Shown one piece after another: positions 13,718 through 13,952 of a stretch of DNA of 13,952 nucleotides (positions are counted from its first letter, which is position 1; every line of letters begins with the position of its first letter). The DNA is from an uncultured Clostridia bacterium (lineage in GTDB: Bacteria; Bacillota; Clostridia; Oscillospirales; CAG-272). The notes under the pieces were generated by a model, which made no database searches, was not told where the DNA came from, and was given only the letters and a program-made list of their open reading frames with translations. Both the position numbers and the translations under genes were made by a program. The stretch lies in NCBI GenBank assembly GCA_947627815.1, contig CANQXN010000030.1, forward strand, positions 1 through 13,952. The letters are read 5' to 3'.

Positions 13718-13952
13718 ATGTCCATTCGGTCGGTTCTTGAAGAACGGGAAAGCGAGATGCTCTCCCCCTTTGCCACACTTTCCAAAAACACCAAAGGAAG
13801 ACAGTATCCCATTTCCGACGATGATATGCGCACCGCTTTTCAGCGGGACAGGGACAGAATCCTCCACTGCAAGAGTTTTCGCCGTCTGATGCATAAAACA
13901 CAGGTCTTCCTTTCGCCCGAACACGACCATTACCGCACCCGCCTGACGCATA
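13718..13952 (+). CDS. dgt: dGTP triphosphohydrolase (dGTPase family), N-terminal part, cut by window edge
   Basis: dGTPases hydrolyse dNTPs to nucleoside and triphosphate and belong to the HD-domain phosphohydrolases. 78 codons are visible. The conserved block FQRDRDRILHCKSFRRLMHK (41-60) is followed by TQVFLSPEHDHYRTRLTH, ending with the first HD-domain histidine region at the window edge. The ATG at 13718 follows GGAAAGG by 7 bases. AT-rich sequence at 13667-13677 could hold a -10 box, but I find no matching -35. The shape of the N-terminus matches the bacterial family whose members often precede dnaG; that neighbour would be outside the window. Confidence 0.92.
   Translation, partial: MSIRSVLEERESEMLSPFATLSKNTKGRQYPISDDDMRTAFQRDRDRILHCKSFRRLMHKTQVFLSPEHDHYRTRLTH

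Overview
This is a 14-kb chromosomal window from what looks like a Clostridia-type member of the Bacillota, probably an uncultured lineage; that placement is inference. The evidence is the family set (RbgA/YlqF, YraN, a 'GGTK'-type threonine aldolase, a YmfI-like reductase, Zn-type L31), strong Shine-Dalgarno sites ahead of nearly every gene, and sigma-A-type promoters, all in DNA of moderately high GC. I see no insertion sequence, phage gene, CRISPR array, tRNA or rRNA. Almost every base is housekeeping coding sequence.

Layout. Positions 1-1385 (minus) hold trigger factor, cut by the window edge, with its own strong promoter. Positions 1514-10398 (minus) are one compact, probably co-transcribed block. 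Read in the direction of transcription it is: MurJ-like flippase, an unusual signal peptidase I fusion, RbgA GTPase, SDR reductase (YmfI-like), threonine aldolase, RNase HII, YraN, M19 dipeptidase and a metallophosphoesterase. A short divergent promoter region (10399-10660) separates it from the plus-strand genes rplS (L19), rpmE (L31), hflX, a YigZ/IMPACT gene and the first 78 codons of a dGTPase.

How the genes fit together. The theme is ribosome and translation (L19, L31, RbgA, HflX, trigger factor, possibly EF-P modification) with RNA/DNA maintenance (RNase HII, YraN, dGTPase) and the cell envelope (MurJ-like, signal peptidase, dipeptidase). In many Firmicutes rplS-lepB-rbgA-rnhB-yraN run in one direction; here rplS is turned away and a MurJ-like gene heads the lepB block.

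The standout is 7169-9007. One uninterrupted reading frame of 612 codons joins a degenerate archaeal-type phosphoglycerate mutase (ApgM, alkaline phosphatase superfamily) to a complete type I signal peptidase. The mutase-like part lacks the expected metal ligands and nucleophile, and a roughly 125-residue acidic low-complexity segment sits where the mutase lid domain should be. The predicted topology puts this pseudo-mutase in the cytoplasm and the protease outside. Other points worth a look are an RbgA whose guanine-recognition motif is SKVT instead of NKxD, a 13-bp tandem repeat in front of hflX, and a structured rplS leader.
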